Positions 1 to 5,596 of a stretch of DNA of 6,114 nt are shown here, piece by piece. The notes beneath the pieces were generated by a model. That model was not told where the DNA came from and made no database searches. It saw only the letters and a list, made by a program, of their open reading frames with translations. A program made the translations under genes and the position numbers. Within the stretch, counting starts at the first letter, position 1. Each line of letters begins with the position of its first letter. The DNA comes from Candidatus Bathyarchaeota archaeon. Its GTDB lineage: Archaea > Thermoproteota > Bathyarchaeia > RBG-16-48-13 > GCA-020355125. The stretch lies in assembly GCA_030671165.1 (NCBI GenBank), contig DAOVAG010000055.1:1-6114 (forward strand). Direction: 5' to 3'.

Positions 1-556
1 CAAGGCTGTCAACCCCTGTTTTATTAACAAAATCTTCTACTTCGTCGGGTTGCGTATATGTGTGAGTTTCAGAAGCAACATCGTCTTCAACCCCGGCCAA
101 AACACCTAATTCACCTTCGACGGTCACATAGTATATGTGAGCATATTCAACGACTTTTTTAGTTAAAGCCACATTTTGATCATATGAGAGGTGGGAACCG
201 TCAATCATAACTGAAGAAAAACCAGTATTAATACAATCTTTGCATAGTTCGTAACTATTACCGTGATCAAGATGAAGAACAATGGGGATATTATACCCTA
301 ACTCACCTGCATATTCAACCGCTCCTTGAGCCATAAATCTTAATAAGGTCTGGTTAGCATATTTTCGAGCTCCTTTTGAAACCTGGATTATTACCGGTGA
401 CCGAGTTTCAACACATGCAAGAATAATTGCTTGTAATTGTTCAAGATTGTTGAAATTGTAACCTGGGATCGCATAACCGCCTTTGATGGCTTTCCTGAAG
501 AGCTCTCGACTATTTACGAGACCTAAATCCTTATAGCTTATAATATTTTTTGGCAT
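1..556 (-). CDS. fba: Class II fructose-1,6-bisphosphate aldolase, N-terminal part (cut by window edge)
   Basis: The minus strand is open from ATG at 556 to the window edge and gives the first 185 residues of a protein whose family is usually about 280-310 residues long, so the C-terminal third lies outside. The family uses zinc to split fructose 1,6-bisphosphate into dihydroxyacetone phosphate and glyceraldehyde 3-phosphate in the cytosol; close relatives use tagatose 1,6-bisphosphate. Visible signatures are GYNFNN (32-37), VIIQVSKGARKYAN (55-68), HLDHG (95-99) with the catalytic Asp97 and zinc ligand His98, SVMIDGSHL (115-123) and VEGELG (146-151). The later zinc-ligand histidines are beyond the edge. 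AGGAG (571-575) lies 14 bases before the ATG, rather far for a ribosome site, and a TATA-like box lies at 594-601. The stretch VSKGARKYAN and the LAGVEDDV region (153-160) favour fructose-bisphosphate aldolase over GatY/KbaY, but this is inference. The gene is divergent from the kinase gene. Confidence 0.9.
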   Translation of the reverse strand, partial: MPKNIISYKDLGLVNSRELFRKAIKGGYAIPGYNFNNLEQLQAIILACVETRSPVIIQVSKGARKYANQTLLRFMAQGAVEYAGELGYNIPIVLHLDHGNSYELCKDCINTGFSSVMIDGSHLSYDQNVALTKKVVEYAHIYYVTVEGELGVLAGVEDDVASETHTYTQPDEVEDFVNKTGVDSL

Positions 557-593
557 TTTTTTAATAAACGCTCCTAAGTTTATGCTTCACATA

Positions 594-601
594 ATTTTAT
601 A
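594..601 (-). promoter_or_regulatory. TATA-box-like element for the aldolase gene
   Basis: Read on the minus strand this is TATAAAAT, preceded by the purine-rich GCAAAGAC that could act as a BRE. Its centre is about 41 bases from the ATG at 556. At the usual archaeal spacing of about 25 bases, transcription would start near 572, giving a short leader that just includes or overlaps AGGAG. This is inferred from position and composition only. Confidence 0.5.
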
Positions 602-693
602 GTCTTTGCAAAAGAACTGTTTGGTAGATAAATATTTCGAAAAAACAGAAAAGAGAGGTATAAGTTGACGTTTTCAGATAAAGTAGTGAAGAA

Positions 694-704
694 AAATAAA
701 TAAA
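694..704 (+). promoter_or_regulatory. Possible TATA-like element for the kinase gene
   Basis: AAATAAATAAA follows purine-rich bases (GTGAAGAA). A start about 25 bases downstream, near 725, would leave a leader of about 30 bases containing the AAGGTG site. A rival element, TTATATTAT at 719-727, would place the start at about 748, inside the ribosome site, so it is less attractive. No convincing bacterial -35/-10 pair was seen: TTGACG at 665-670 has no -10 hexamer at normal spacing. Confidence 0.35.
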
Positions 705-743
705 GATGAGCTGTTCTGTTATATTATCTTGGTTCCCTGTTTC

Positions 744-749
744 AAGGTG
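744..749 (+). promoter_or_regulatory. Ribosome binding site that fixes the kinase start
   Basis: AAGGTG lies seven bases before the ATG at 757. The frame is open further upstream to an ATG at 706, but the extra 17 residues (beginning MSCSVILSWF) do not resemble the family, and that ATG has no such site. The start is therefore placed at 757. Confidence 0.75.
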
Positions 750-756
750 TGTTATT

Positions 757-2247
757 ATGAAAAGTAGGTATTTACTTGCGATCGACATCGGGACATCGGT
801 CTCCAAAGTCATAGTGTATGATGATGAATTTCGTAAGATTGCAGAAGCAAGAGATGAAATTACAACGTATTATCCTCAACCACATTTTTTTGAGCAAGAT
901 CCTAATCAATGGTGGATTAATGTAAGAAGGGAAATAAAAGAAGTAACCTCGAAAATAGATCCTACTCAGATCGTGGGGATAGGTGTCTGTGCACAAATGC
1001 ATGCACCAATCCTCGTAAATAAAGAGGGATCCCCGTTATATCGTTGTTTGAGTTGGCCAGATCTGCGTACAGTAGAAACCACGAATGAGATAACGCTTAA
1101 GACTGGAGTGAAGCAACCATTTTATACGGCTATGGCCCCAAAGGTTCTGTGGATAAAGAGAAAGCAGCCCAAGGTGCTCGAGAGTACATACAAGATTCTA
1201 TTACCAAAAGATTTCATTCGAATGAAGTTGAGCAATTCGTTTTGTACAGATTGGAATGATGCAAAGGGTACTGGCATGTTCGATGCAAAAAAGGGCATCT
1301 GGATGGAGAAAATTGTGAATTATCTTGAGATAGATGCAAATAAGTTACCCGACCCACGTATGGGCAAAGAGGTTGTAGGGGGAGTGACTAGCGAAGTTAC
1401 AGAAAAAACGGGTTTAATTGAGGGAACTCCAGTAATAGTTGGCGCACCAGATAACTTGGGTAGAACCCTTGACAGGACGGCTGCCAGTGCAAATGATCTC
1501 CTAGTCTACCTTGGTACAGGTGCCATGATTGAGTATATATCAAAAAGTGGTGCGAAACCTCAAGGAACTTTCAGGAGTATCTTAGGCGTCGCCGGGACAG
1601 CGCCTCAATGGTTCAAGAATAACTTCTGCAAGGAAGATATCATCAGAGCCAAGGAACTAGGTGTAAATATCTATGCGTTTCTAGACTCAAAAGCGCAGGA
1701 ACTCGAACCGGGGATGGGGGGTTTAGTGTTTCTTCCCCACATAATGGGTGAAAGGGCTTTCGAAGGGAGAACGAGAAATGATATTGCTAATTTTAATCCT
1801 CATGCACGAGGAGTGCTTTTCGGGCTCTGCCTAGGACACAGCCGGGAACACATCTTCAGAGCCATCAGGGAGGGGGCAGCGTATCACCTCTATCTATGTT
1901 GGGAAATGATACAGTCATTGAACCCTGGAATCGTTGCCAATAGAATAATCACCTCTGGTGGAGGAGGTCAAAGCCGTTTTTGGAGGCAGATCATCGCAGA
2001 TATCTTTAATTTGCCCGTTTGGGTGCCCAAGGAACTTGAGACGGGATCACTTGCAGTATCTTGTCTGATTTCCGTCAGTGCTGGGATCTATGGAGACTTT
2101 ACAGAAGCCATTAAACACATTAATAATCCACTAACCGATGTCGTAGAACCGATTGAGAAGAATAGGATCCAATACCGGAAGATGTTTAGTCTTTATAAAA
2201 AGCTTGAAGAAGACTTGAAAGATCTATTTGTTGTTCCTAAACCTTAA
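757..2247 (+). CDS. FGGY-family carbohydrate kinase (xylulokinase-like; ketose or polyol kinase)
   Basis: This 496-residue protein matches the two-domain FGGY kinase fold in length (E. coli XylB is 484). These cytosolic enzymes transfer the ATP gamma-phosphate to a ketose, polyol or related sugar. The first phosphate-binding motif is AIDIGTSVSK (8-17, Asp10). The substrate-loop region reads QMHA (80-83), where xylulokinases have QMHG, followed by SWPDLR (99-104). APDN (230-233) carries the expected catalytic base Asp232. LGTGAM (252-257) is the second phosphate motif, FLPHIMGER (325-333) opens the conserved C-domain, and SGGGGQSRFWRQ (400-411) is the adenosine motif. All catalytic elements are present, so the enzyme should be active. 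The start at 757 is set by AAGGTG. The gene is divergent from the aldolase gene and convergent with the zinc dehydrogenase gene. Substrate is not readable: xylulose, another ketose or a polyol are all possible, and the polyol-dehydrogenase neighbours favour a polyol-derived substrate. Confidence 0.9.
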   Translation: MKSRYLLAIDIGTSVSKVIVYDDEFRKIAEARDEITTYYPQPHFFEQDPNQWWINVRREIKEVTSKIDPTQIVGIGVCAQMHAPILVNKEGSPLYRCLSWPDLRTVETTNEITLKTGVKQPFYTAMAPKVLWIKRKQPKVLESTYKILLPKDFIRMKLSNSFCTDWNDAKGTGMFDAKKGIWMEKIVNYLEIDANKLPDPRMGKEVVGGVTSEVTEKTGLIEGTPVIVGAPDNLGRTLDRTAASANDLLVYLGTGAMIEYISKSGAKPQGTFRSILGVAGTAPQWFKNNFCKEDIIRAKELGVNIYAFLDSKAQELEPGMGGLVFLPHIMGERAFEGRTRNDIANFNPHARGVLFGLCLGHSREHIFRAIREGAAYHLYLCWEMIQSLNPGIVANRIITSGGGGQSRFWRQIIADIFNLPVWVPKELETGSLAVSCLISVSAGIYGDFTEAIKHINNPLTDVVEPIEKNRIQYRKMFSLYKKLEEDLKDLFVVPKP

Positions 2248-2300
2248 GAGTAATTTCTCTTGGGACTCTCATAGAAAGTCTTTCAATTCTTATCACAACC

Positions 2301-2306
2301 TTTTTT
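2301..2306 (+). terminator. Possible T-tract terminator after the kinase gene
   Basis: A run of six T follows the kinase stop by 53 bases and sits in generally pyrimidine-rich DNA (2255-2310). Archaeal RNA polymerase commonly stops at T-tracts without a hairpin, and no strong GC hairpin precedes this one. The convergent gene has its own minus-strand T5 run at 2363-2367. Both calls rest on composition alone. Confidence 0.3.
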
Positions 2307-2400
2307 CGTCGTTTATTACGGTTTATGACTTAATTTTAAATCGGCTTATAATACTACAGTTGAAAAATAACATCTGAAAATTGGAAATCAGACCGAAGCT

Positions 2401-2427
2401 AAATTAATTGGATGGACCAATCAATTT
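2401..2427. repeat. Imperfect inverted repeat at the 3' end of the zinc dehydrogenase gene
   Basis: The left arm AAATTAATTGG (2401-2411) pairs with the right arm CCAATCAATTT (2417-2427) at 10 of 11 positions, around the loop ATGGA. The right arm runs two bases into the TAA stop of the minus-strand dehydrogenase gene (stop at 2426-2428). In RNA it could form an AT-rich hairpin right after the stop. A role in 3'-end formation or RNA stability is only a guess. Confidence 0.5.
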
Positions 2428-3475
2428 AATTAAGGGGTCTCGCACAATCTACCATAACTTTAAGGCTCTTACGTCCGATTATCGCTTTGAATCCTTCCGC
2501 CATTTGATCTAAGGGTATAATATGGGTTATCAGCTTTTTCAAATCTATACTCTTATTTTGCATGAGATCAAGGCTTCTCACGAAATGAAGAGGTTCAAAA
2601 TCTCTTGAACCAACCAATTTGATTGAAGGACCATGCAAGAAATTTGGGTCTATGGGTATTTTAATCGGGGGATATGTACTTGCAAAGAAGTTGACGAGTC
2701 CTTCTTTTCTAACCATGTTCAATCCTTGATTTATAGCAGAGGGATGACCTGTAGCTAAAATAACTGAATCTGCTCCCCAACCTTCAGTCAAAGCCTTAAC
2801 AGTCTCAATTGGATCTACGTTGTGAGAATTAATAGTGAGGTCTGCTCCAACTTTTTTTGCTGTTTCCAATCTGTCATCATGATGACCAATAATTATCGTT
2901 TTTCCCGCTCCGAATGTCTTCGCTAGCTGTGTTATCAAAAGACCGTTCGGGCCGTCTCCGATGATAGCTACCGTGTCTCCAACAACAATTTCTGATCGCA
3001 TAACAGTATTTAAACAACAGGACAAAGGTTCTGTAAATGCGGCTTCTTCAAAGCTTACAGTACTCGGTATCTTGTATGTACTAGATTCACTTACCTTAGT
3101 ATACTCTGCGAAGGCGCCAGTACCACCTCCGCTATGAATACCGGACGTCCTCAAGTTTAGACAATAATTAACGTTGGGTCCTTCTCTAATACAGAAGTAG
3201 CATTTACCACAGGGAATTCTACCATGCCCCACTACACGATCACCAACTTTAAAGGTTTGTACAGCACTTCCAATTTCAGCTATTTCTCCCGAAAATTCAT
3301 GTCCACGAATTGTTGGCCAAGCTTTCGGTTTTCTATCTCCAGTGTAATATTTTAAATCACTTGGACAGATTCCACAATATTTGACCCTTATTAGAATGTC
3401 GTTTTCATCAACTTCAGGGATATCCACTTCTTCAACTCTAATATCATTAACATTATATAAAAGAGAAGCTAACAT
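2426..3475 (-). CDS. Zinc-dependent alcohol/polyol dehydrogenase (medium-chain family, sorbitol/threonine dehydrogenase-like)
   Basis: This 349-residue medium-chain dehydrogenase is of the kind that reversibly oxidises a secondary alcohol of a polyol, sugar or amino acid with NAD(P). Catalytic-zinc residues are Cys34 in CGICPSD, the His59-Glu60 pair in GHE, and Glu149 in FTEPLSC. The structural-zinc lobe has Cys89, 92, 95 and 105; the last gap is nine residues instead of the usual seven. The Rossmann motif is GDGPNG (173-178). The second strand ends in IIIGHHDDR, with Gly197 where NAD-specific relatives have an acidic residue, so NADP use is possible. ATG at 3475 is chosen because family proteins usually begin at this point (MLASLLYNVNDIRVEEV). 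The frame is open upstream with TTG at 3517, GTG at 3508 and TTG at 3487; GAGGT lies ten bases before the last, so a start there is possible. The neighbouring kinase, aldolase and MtlD-type genes favour a polyol substrate. The exact substrate is unknown. Confidence 0.88.
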   Translation of the reverse strand: MLASLLYNVNDIRVEEVDIPEVDENDILIRVKYCGICPSDLKYYTGDRKPKAWPTIRGHEFSGEIAEIGSAVQTFKVGDRVVGHGRIPCGKCYFCIREGPNVNYCLNLRTSGIHSGGGTGAFAEYTKVSESSTYKIPSTVSFEEAAFTEPLSCCLNTVMRSEIVVGDTVAIIGDGPNGLLITQLAKTFGAGKTIIIGHHDDRLETAKKVGADLTINSHNVDPIETVKALTEGWGADSVILATGHPSAINQGLNMVRKEGLVNFFASTYPPIKIPIDPNFLHGPSIKLVGSRDFEPLHFVRSLDLMQNKSIDLKKLITHIIPLDQMAEGFKAIIGRKSLKVMVDCARPLN

Positions 3476-3527
3476 TTTTTTTACCAAGTTCTTATCAACC
3501 TCATTCACAAAGTTCAAAAATGGTTCT

Positions 3528-3537
3528 AATTTATTAA
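3528..3537 (-). promoter_or_regulatory. TATA-like element for the zinc dehydrogenase gene
   Basis: On the minus strand this reads TTAATAAATT, directly preceded by a run of eight A (T8 at 3539-3546 on the plus strand) that could serve as a BRE-like element. The predicted transcript start is near 3506. This makes the TTG at 3517 unlikely as a start and leaves either a leader of about 30 bases before ATG 3475 or leaderless use of GTG 3508. It also suggests the gene is transcribed separately from the MtlD-type gene, whose stop is 278 bases upstream. Confidence 0.4.
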
Positions 3538-3753
3538 CTTTTTTTTAGAAAGAAGAGTGTTAGAACTACAGTAAATTTTATTATTACATCAGGCAAATGA
3601 TGAAGAGTCCGTCTTAGAATTGAATCTTACATTAATCTTGAATATACTAAGTTTCTTCTAAAGACTCAGGAGACCATGGATATTTGAATGGGTGGGCTCT
3701 TCTTTACATTGAGTAGCAATAGGCTTTTGTAAGAAAATAAGATAAATGAGAGA

Positions 3754-4971
3754 CTATCTCTTGAACTTTTTTAAGAGAAGCGTATGGGCTTTCTTTATGT
3801 TATCAATTAGTTGAGCTTCTTGAGGGAAACTCGGGTTGAGTCCACAGATTTGTCTGAGTATATAGTCAATCCCGAGTGGATATGTCTCCTCTGCAAAATG
3901 TTGATCCTTATGGAATAATTCACCATTTTCGTCTTTCGCTCGAAATAACATCCCGGCGGCTACACCTAAAGTTATGTTAGGGGAAACCAGCCCATGTTTC
4001 ATGCTTAATAGTAGGGGACCGATTAACCGATCATTACGAGAAAGTTTACGCGTGATATCTCTACCAACACGAAAGATTGTATCGTGGAGTGCAGGATTAC
4101 TAAATCTTTGAATCAGATTAAAGATGTATTCGGTATGAGTGTCTTCATTAAACTCTTGCGGGTATTCTTTAATTAGAGCTCGCCCAGATTCCAACATGGC
4201 GGATTCTACAGCTTTTTTTATATATTCATCATTTATCGCGTCAAAGATAGTATCCAGACCAGTCAAATAACCTAAATAAGCAGTTAAAGCATGGCCCATA
4301 TTAAGGGTGAAAAACTTTCGATCGAAGTAAGCGGGCAGATTCTCTGTATAAATTAGACTTTCAACTAGAGGTATCTCCCCGCTGAAGGCAGTCTTATCGA
4401 CATATACTAAGTTGAAGAATTCGGCAATAACCGTTAGAGGATTGTCTCTCGTTACATTCTTGGACATGGTTGGAACAATTTTATCAGTGCTTGTTTCCAC
4501 CAAGCCAACTAGAGATTCCATGGGGTAGTCTTTTGGTAGATGATGTCTAAGTCCTGGTCTGAAGATTTTTGATGAATTTCGAAGATTTTCAAATATGATA
4601 ACGTCTAATGAGCCACGGTTCATATCGCGTCTTTTAAGTAACCCCTTAGCAAGGGTAGCATAAATATAACGGAGGTTATTCACACCGATAGCGGTAGCTA
4701 CTACATCAGCCGTGGCGATCTCGAAGGCTACTTTTTCTACATCATTACCGTGAACAGCCCTGACATTATCAACAAAGATTTTCTTTTCCTGAACCGCTAT
4801 TATCTCTACGATATAACTCCGCTTTTCATTCAACGCATTAACAAGAGTGTCGTCTACATCTACGAAGACAACTTCATATTCTGAACGTGAAAATAGAGCC
4901 CCTATGAGTGATCTGCCGACCTTCCCTGCGCCGAATAGAACTAACTTTTTTCTTGGTGTTATGATTCTCAA
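3754..4971 (-). CDS. mtlD: Mannitol-1-phosphate 5-dehydrogenase-like polyol dehydrogenase (long-chain mannitol dehydrogenase family)
   Basis: This 405-residue protein belongs to the polyol-specific long-chain dehydrogenases, which need no zinc. MtlD interconverts mannitol 1-phosphate and fructose 6-phosphate with NAD in the cytosol; relatives act on mannitol, arabinitol or altronate. The N-terminal Rossmann motif is FGAGKVGRS (13-21), and Asp38 at the end of the second strand (VVFVDVD) fits NAD. FENLRNSS (127-134) is a family block. The catalytic K-x4-N-x2-H signature is intact as Lys219, Asn224 and His227 in KFFTLNMGH. The C-terminal blocks RFSNPALHDTIFRVGRD (289-305), NDRLIGPLL (313-321) and GVAAGMLFR (336-344) resemble E. 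coli MtlD (382 residues) more than the longer mannitol 2-dehydrogenases. The start is TTG at 4971: an in-frame stop lies three codons upstream and no other start occurs before the nucleotide-binding motif. No ribosome site is seen, but a strong TATA-like stretch is. Substrate specificity is inferred from family only. Confidence 0.88.
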   Translation of the reverse strand: MRIITPRKKLVLFGAGKVGRSLIGALFSRSEYEVVFVDVDDTLVNALNEKRSYIVEIIAVQEKKIFVDNVRAVHGNDVEKVAFEIATADVVATAIGVNNLRYIYATLAKGLLKRRDMNRGSLDVIIFENLRNSSKIFRPGLRHHLPKDYPMESLVGLVETSTDKIVPTMSKNVTRDNPLTVIAEFFNLVYVDKTAFSGEIPLVESLIYTENLPAYFDRKFFTLNMGHALTAYLGYLTGLDTIFDAINDEYIKKAVESAMLESGRALIKEYPQEFNEDTHTEYIFNLIQRFSNPALHDTIFRVGRDITRKLSRNDRLIGPLLLSMKHGLVSPNITLGVAAGMLFRAKDENGELFHKDQHFAEETYPLGIDYILRQICGLNPSFPQEAQLIDNIKKAHTLLLKKFKR

Positions 4972-5010
4972 CTTTATTTATGTGGTTTACTGGAATACAA
5001 TCTGGAAGGC

Positions 5011-5036
5011 ATATATATATTTTTTATATATAAATT
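5011..5036 (-). promoter_or_regulatory. TATA-box region for the MtlD-type dehydrogenase gene
   Basis: The minus strand holds two TATA-like elements in tandem: AATTTATATATAA (5036-5024) and ATATATATAT (5020-5011). Starts about 25 bases downstream of each would fall near 5003 and 4990, giving leaders of about 20-30 bases before the TTG start. The leader has no AGGTG-like site. This is the most archaeal-looking promoter in the window. Confidence 0.55.
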
Positions 5037-5146
5037 TTTAGAGGTTTACTAAATTAACTATAATTTTTATACGAGACATTATTCTTTTGGTTTATGACCA
5101 AGAAGAATAATGATGAGGATCGATCAAGCGAGAATGGTTGTGATGA

Positions 5147-5338
5147 GGTTTCGTAGGCGCCAGGTTCATGTGCGCCGAATCTTTGGTTGTGGATTATAAC
5201 AAGCGGTGGAGTATTGAGAAAATCTATTTCATGTTCAAAAGGACATTCAGAGAATCCTGCATGGCAAAGATGCTAAAGAACATCATCAAGGAGCTTTCAG
5301 TGAAGGCATTCATCTACAACGAGGGTAGTTACCTGTAA
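5147..5338 (+). pseudogene. Degenerate transposase, C-terminal fragment (DDE type, IS4/IS5-like)
   Basis: An open stretch of 63 codons ending in TAA, bounded upstream by two adjacent in-frame stops (TGA TGA, 5141-5146), encodes what looks like the end of an insertion-sequence transposase. The key block, VDYNKRWSIEKIYFMFKRTF, resembles the Y-x2-RW-x-IE...FK segment around the last catalytic Glu of DDE transposases. It is followed by a helix-rich tail, NIIKELSVKAFIYN, also typical of such proteins. The first possible ATG is at 5168. The N-terminal two thirds with the two catalytic Asp residues are absent; DNA just upstream (5094-5146) carries no recognisable continuation in any frame. No terminal inverted repeats or target duplications were found by eye. 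It is read as a dead IS remnant; the exact family is uncertain. Confidence 0.6.
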
Positions 5339-5585
5339 AAGAGAACATGAGGAAGATTCTAAAGATATGTGAGGCCTAGAATTAGATGAATTAGTTCATA
5401 AATAATTTTTAATATTAAAAAGCATATTTACAAAGTTGAAATCTTCCTTTGACACGTCAGTTAGAGTAAAGAGAGATGAGTATTGGAGACAAAGATGGGT
5501 AAAGCGTATAAATGGGCAATCGTTACATTCTAAAACCTTAGAATAATAGATGAATCCTAATTTTAATTATAGGAAGACAATGTTC
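5339..5585. other. Spacer between IS remnant and phosphoribosyltransferase gene, no gene seen
   Basis: This AT-rich stretch has stops in every frame and no tRNA or other RNA gene recognisable by eye. One short plus-strand open piece (about 5475-5549, translating in part as YWRQRWVKRINGQ) could be relic coding DNA but is too short to support. Possible TATA-like elements for the downstream gene are GTATAAAT near 5508 and TTTTAATTAT at 5561-5570, neither decisive. Confidence 0.5.
5527..5544. repeat. Short perfect inverted repeat upstream of the phosphoribosyltransferase gene
   Basis: ATTCTAA (5527-5533) and TTAGAAT (5538-5544) are exact reverse complements around AACC. The dyad lies 53 bases before the ATG at 5597, where an operator or promoter could sit. 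At seven bases per arm in AT-rich DNA, chance is a real alternative. Confidence 0.4.
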
Positions 5586-5590
5586 AGGTG
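5586..5590 (+). promoter_or_regulatory. Ribosome binding site that fixes the phosphoribosyltransferase start
   Basis: AGGTG ends six bases before the ATG at 5597. The frame is also open to GTG at 5588, but that GTG is part of this site and has no such site of its own, so the ATG is preferred. Confidence 0.7.
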
Positions 5591-5596
5591 TATAAT

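Noticed and set aside
665..670. TTGACG as a bacterial -35 element for the kinase gene
   Set aside because: No -10 hexamer occurs at 16-18 bases, and the TATA-like elements fit better.
597..812. Minus-strand open frame of 71 codons across the divergent promoter region
   Set aside because: It overlaps the kinase start and promoters, has a low-complexity hydrophobic/aromatic translation and matches no family I recognise.
772..1002. Minus-strand open frame of 76 codons
   Set aside because: It is antisense to conserved kinase motifs and its composition is that of a shadow frame.
3597..3675. Possible C/D box guide RNA: ATGATGA (3597-3603) fits the C box
   Set aside because: No CTGA D or D' box and no C' box follow at usual spacing on that strand.
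3647..3706. Minus-strand short peptide reading HPFKYPWSPESLEET before a stop, resembling a protein C-terminus
   Set aside because: Only about 18 codons are open, with a stop immediately upstream and no start; it could be relic coding DNA but cannot be supported.
3749..3761. AGAGA-CTA-TCTCT hairpin whose loop is the MtlD stop codon
   Set aside because: Five base pairs with a 3-base loop is expected by chance; the downstream minus-strand T-rich DNA is not a clear terminator.
4847..5041. Plus-strand open frame of 64 codons
   Set aside because: It is antisense to the MtlD nucleotide-binding domain and runs into the TATA-like region.
5094..5156. Short plus-strand frame starting ATG at 5094 (MTKKNNDEDRSSENG)
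   Set aside because: Only 20 codons, low-complexity acidic/polar, no ribosome site and no match to transposase N-termini.
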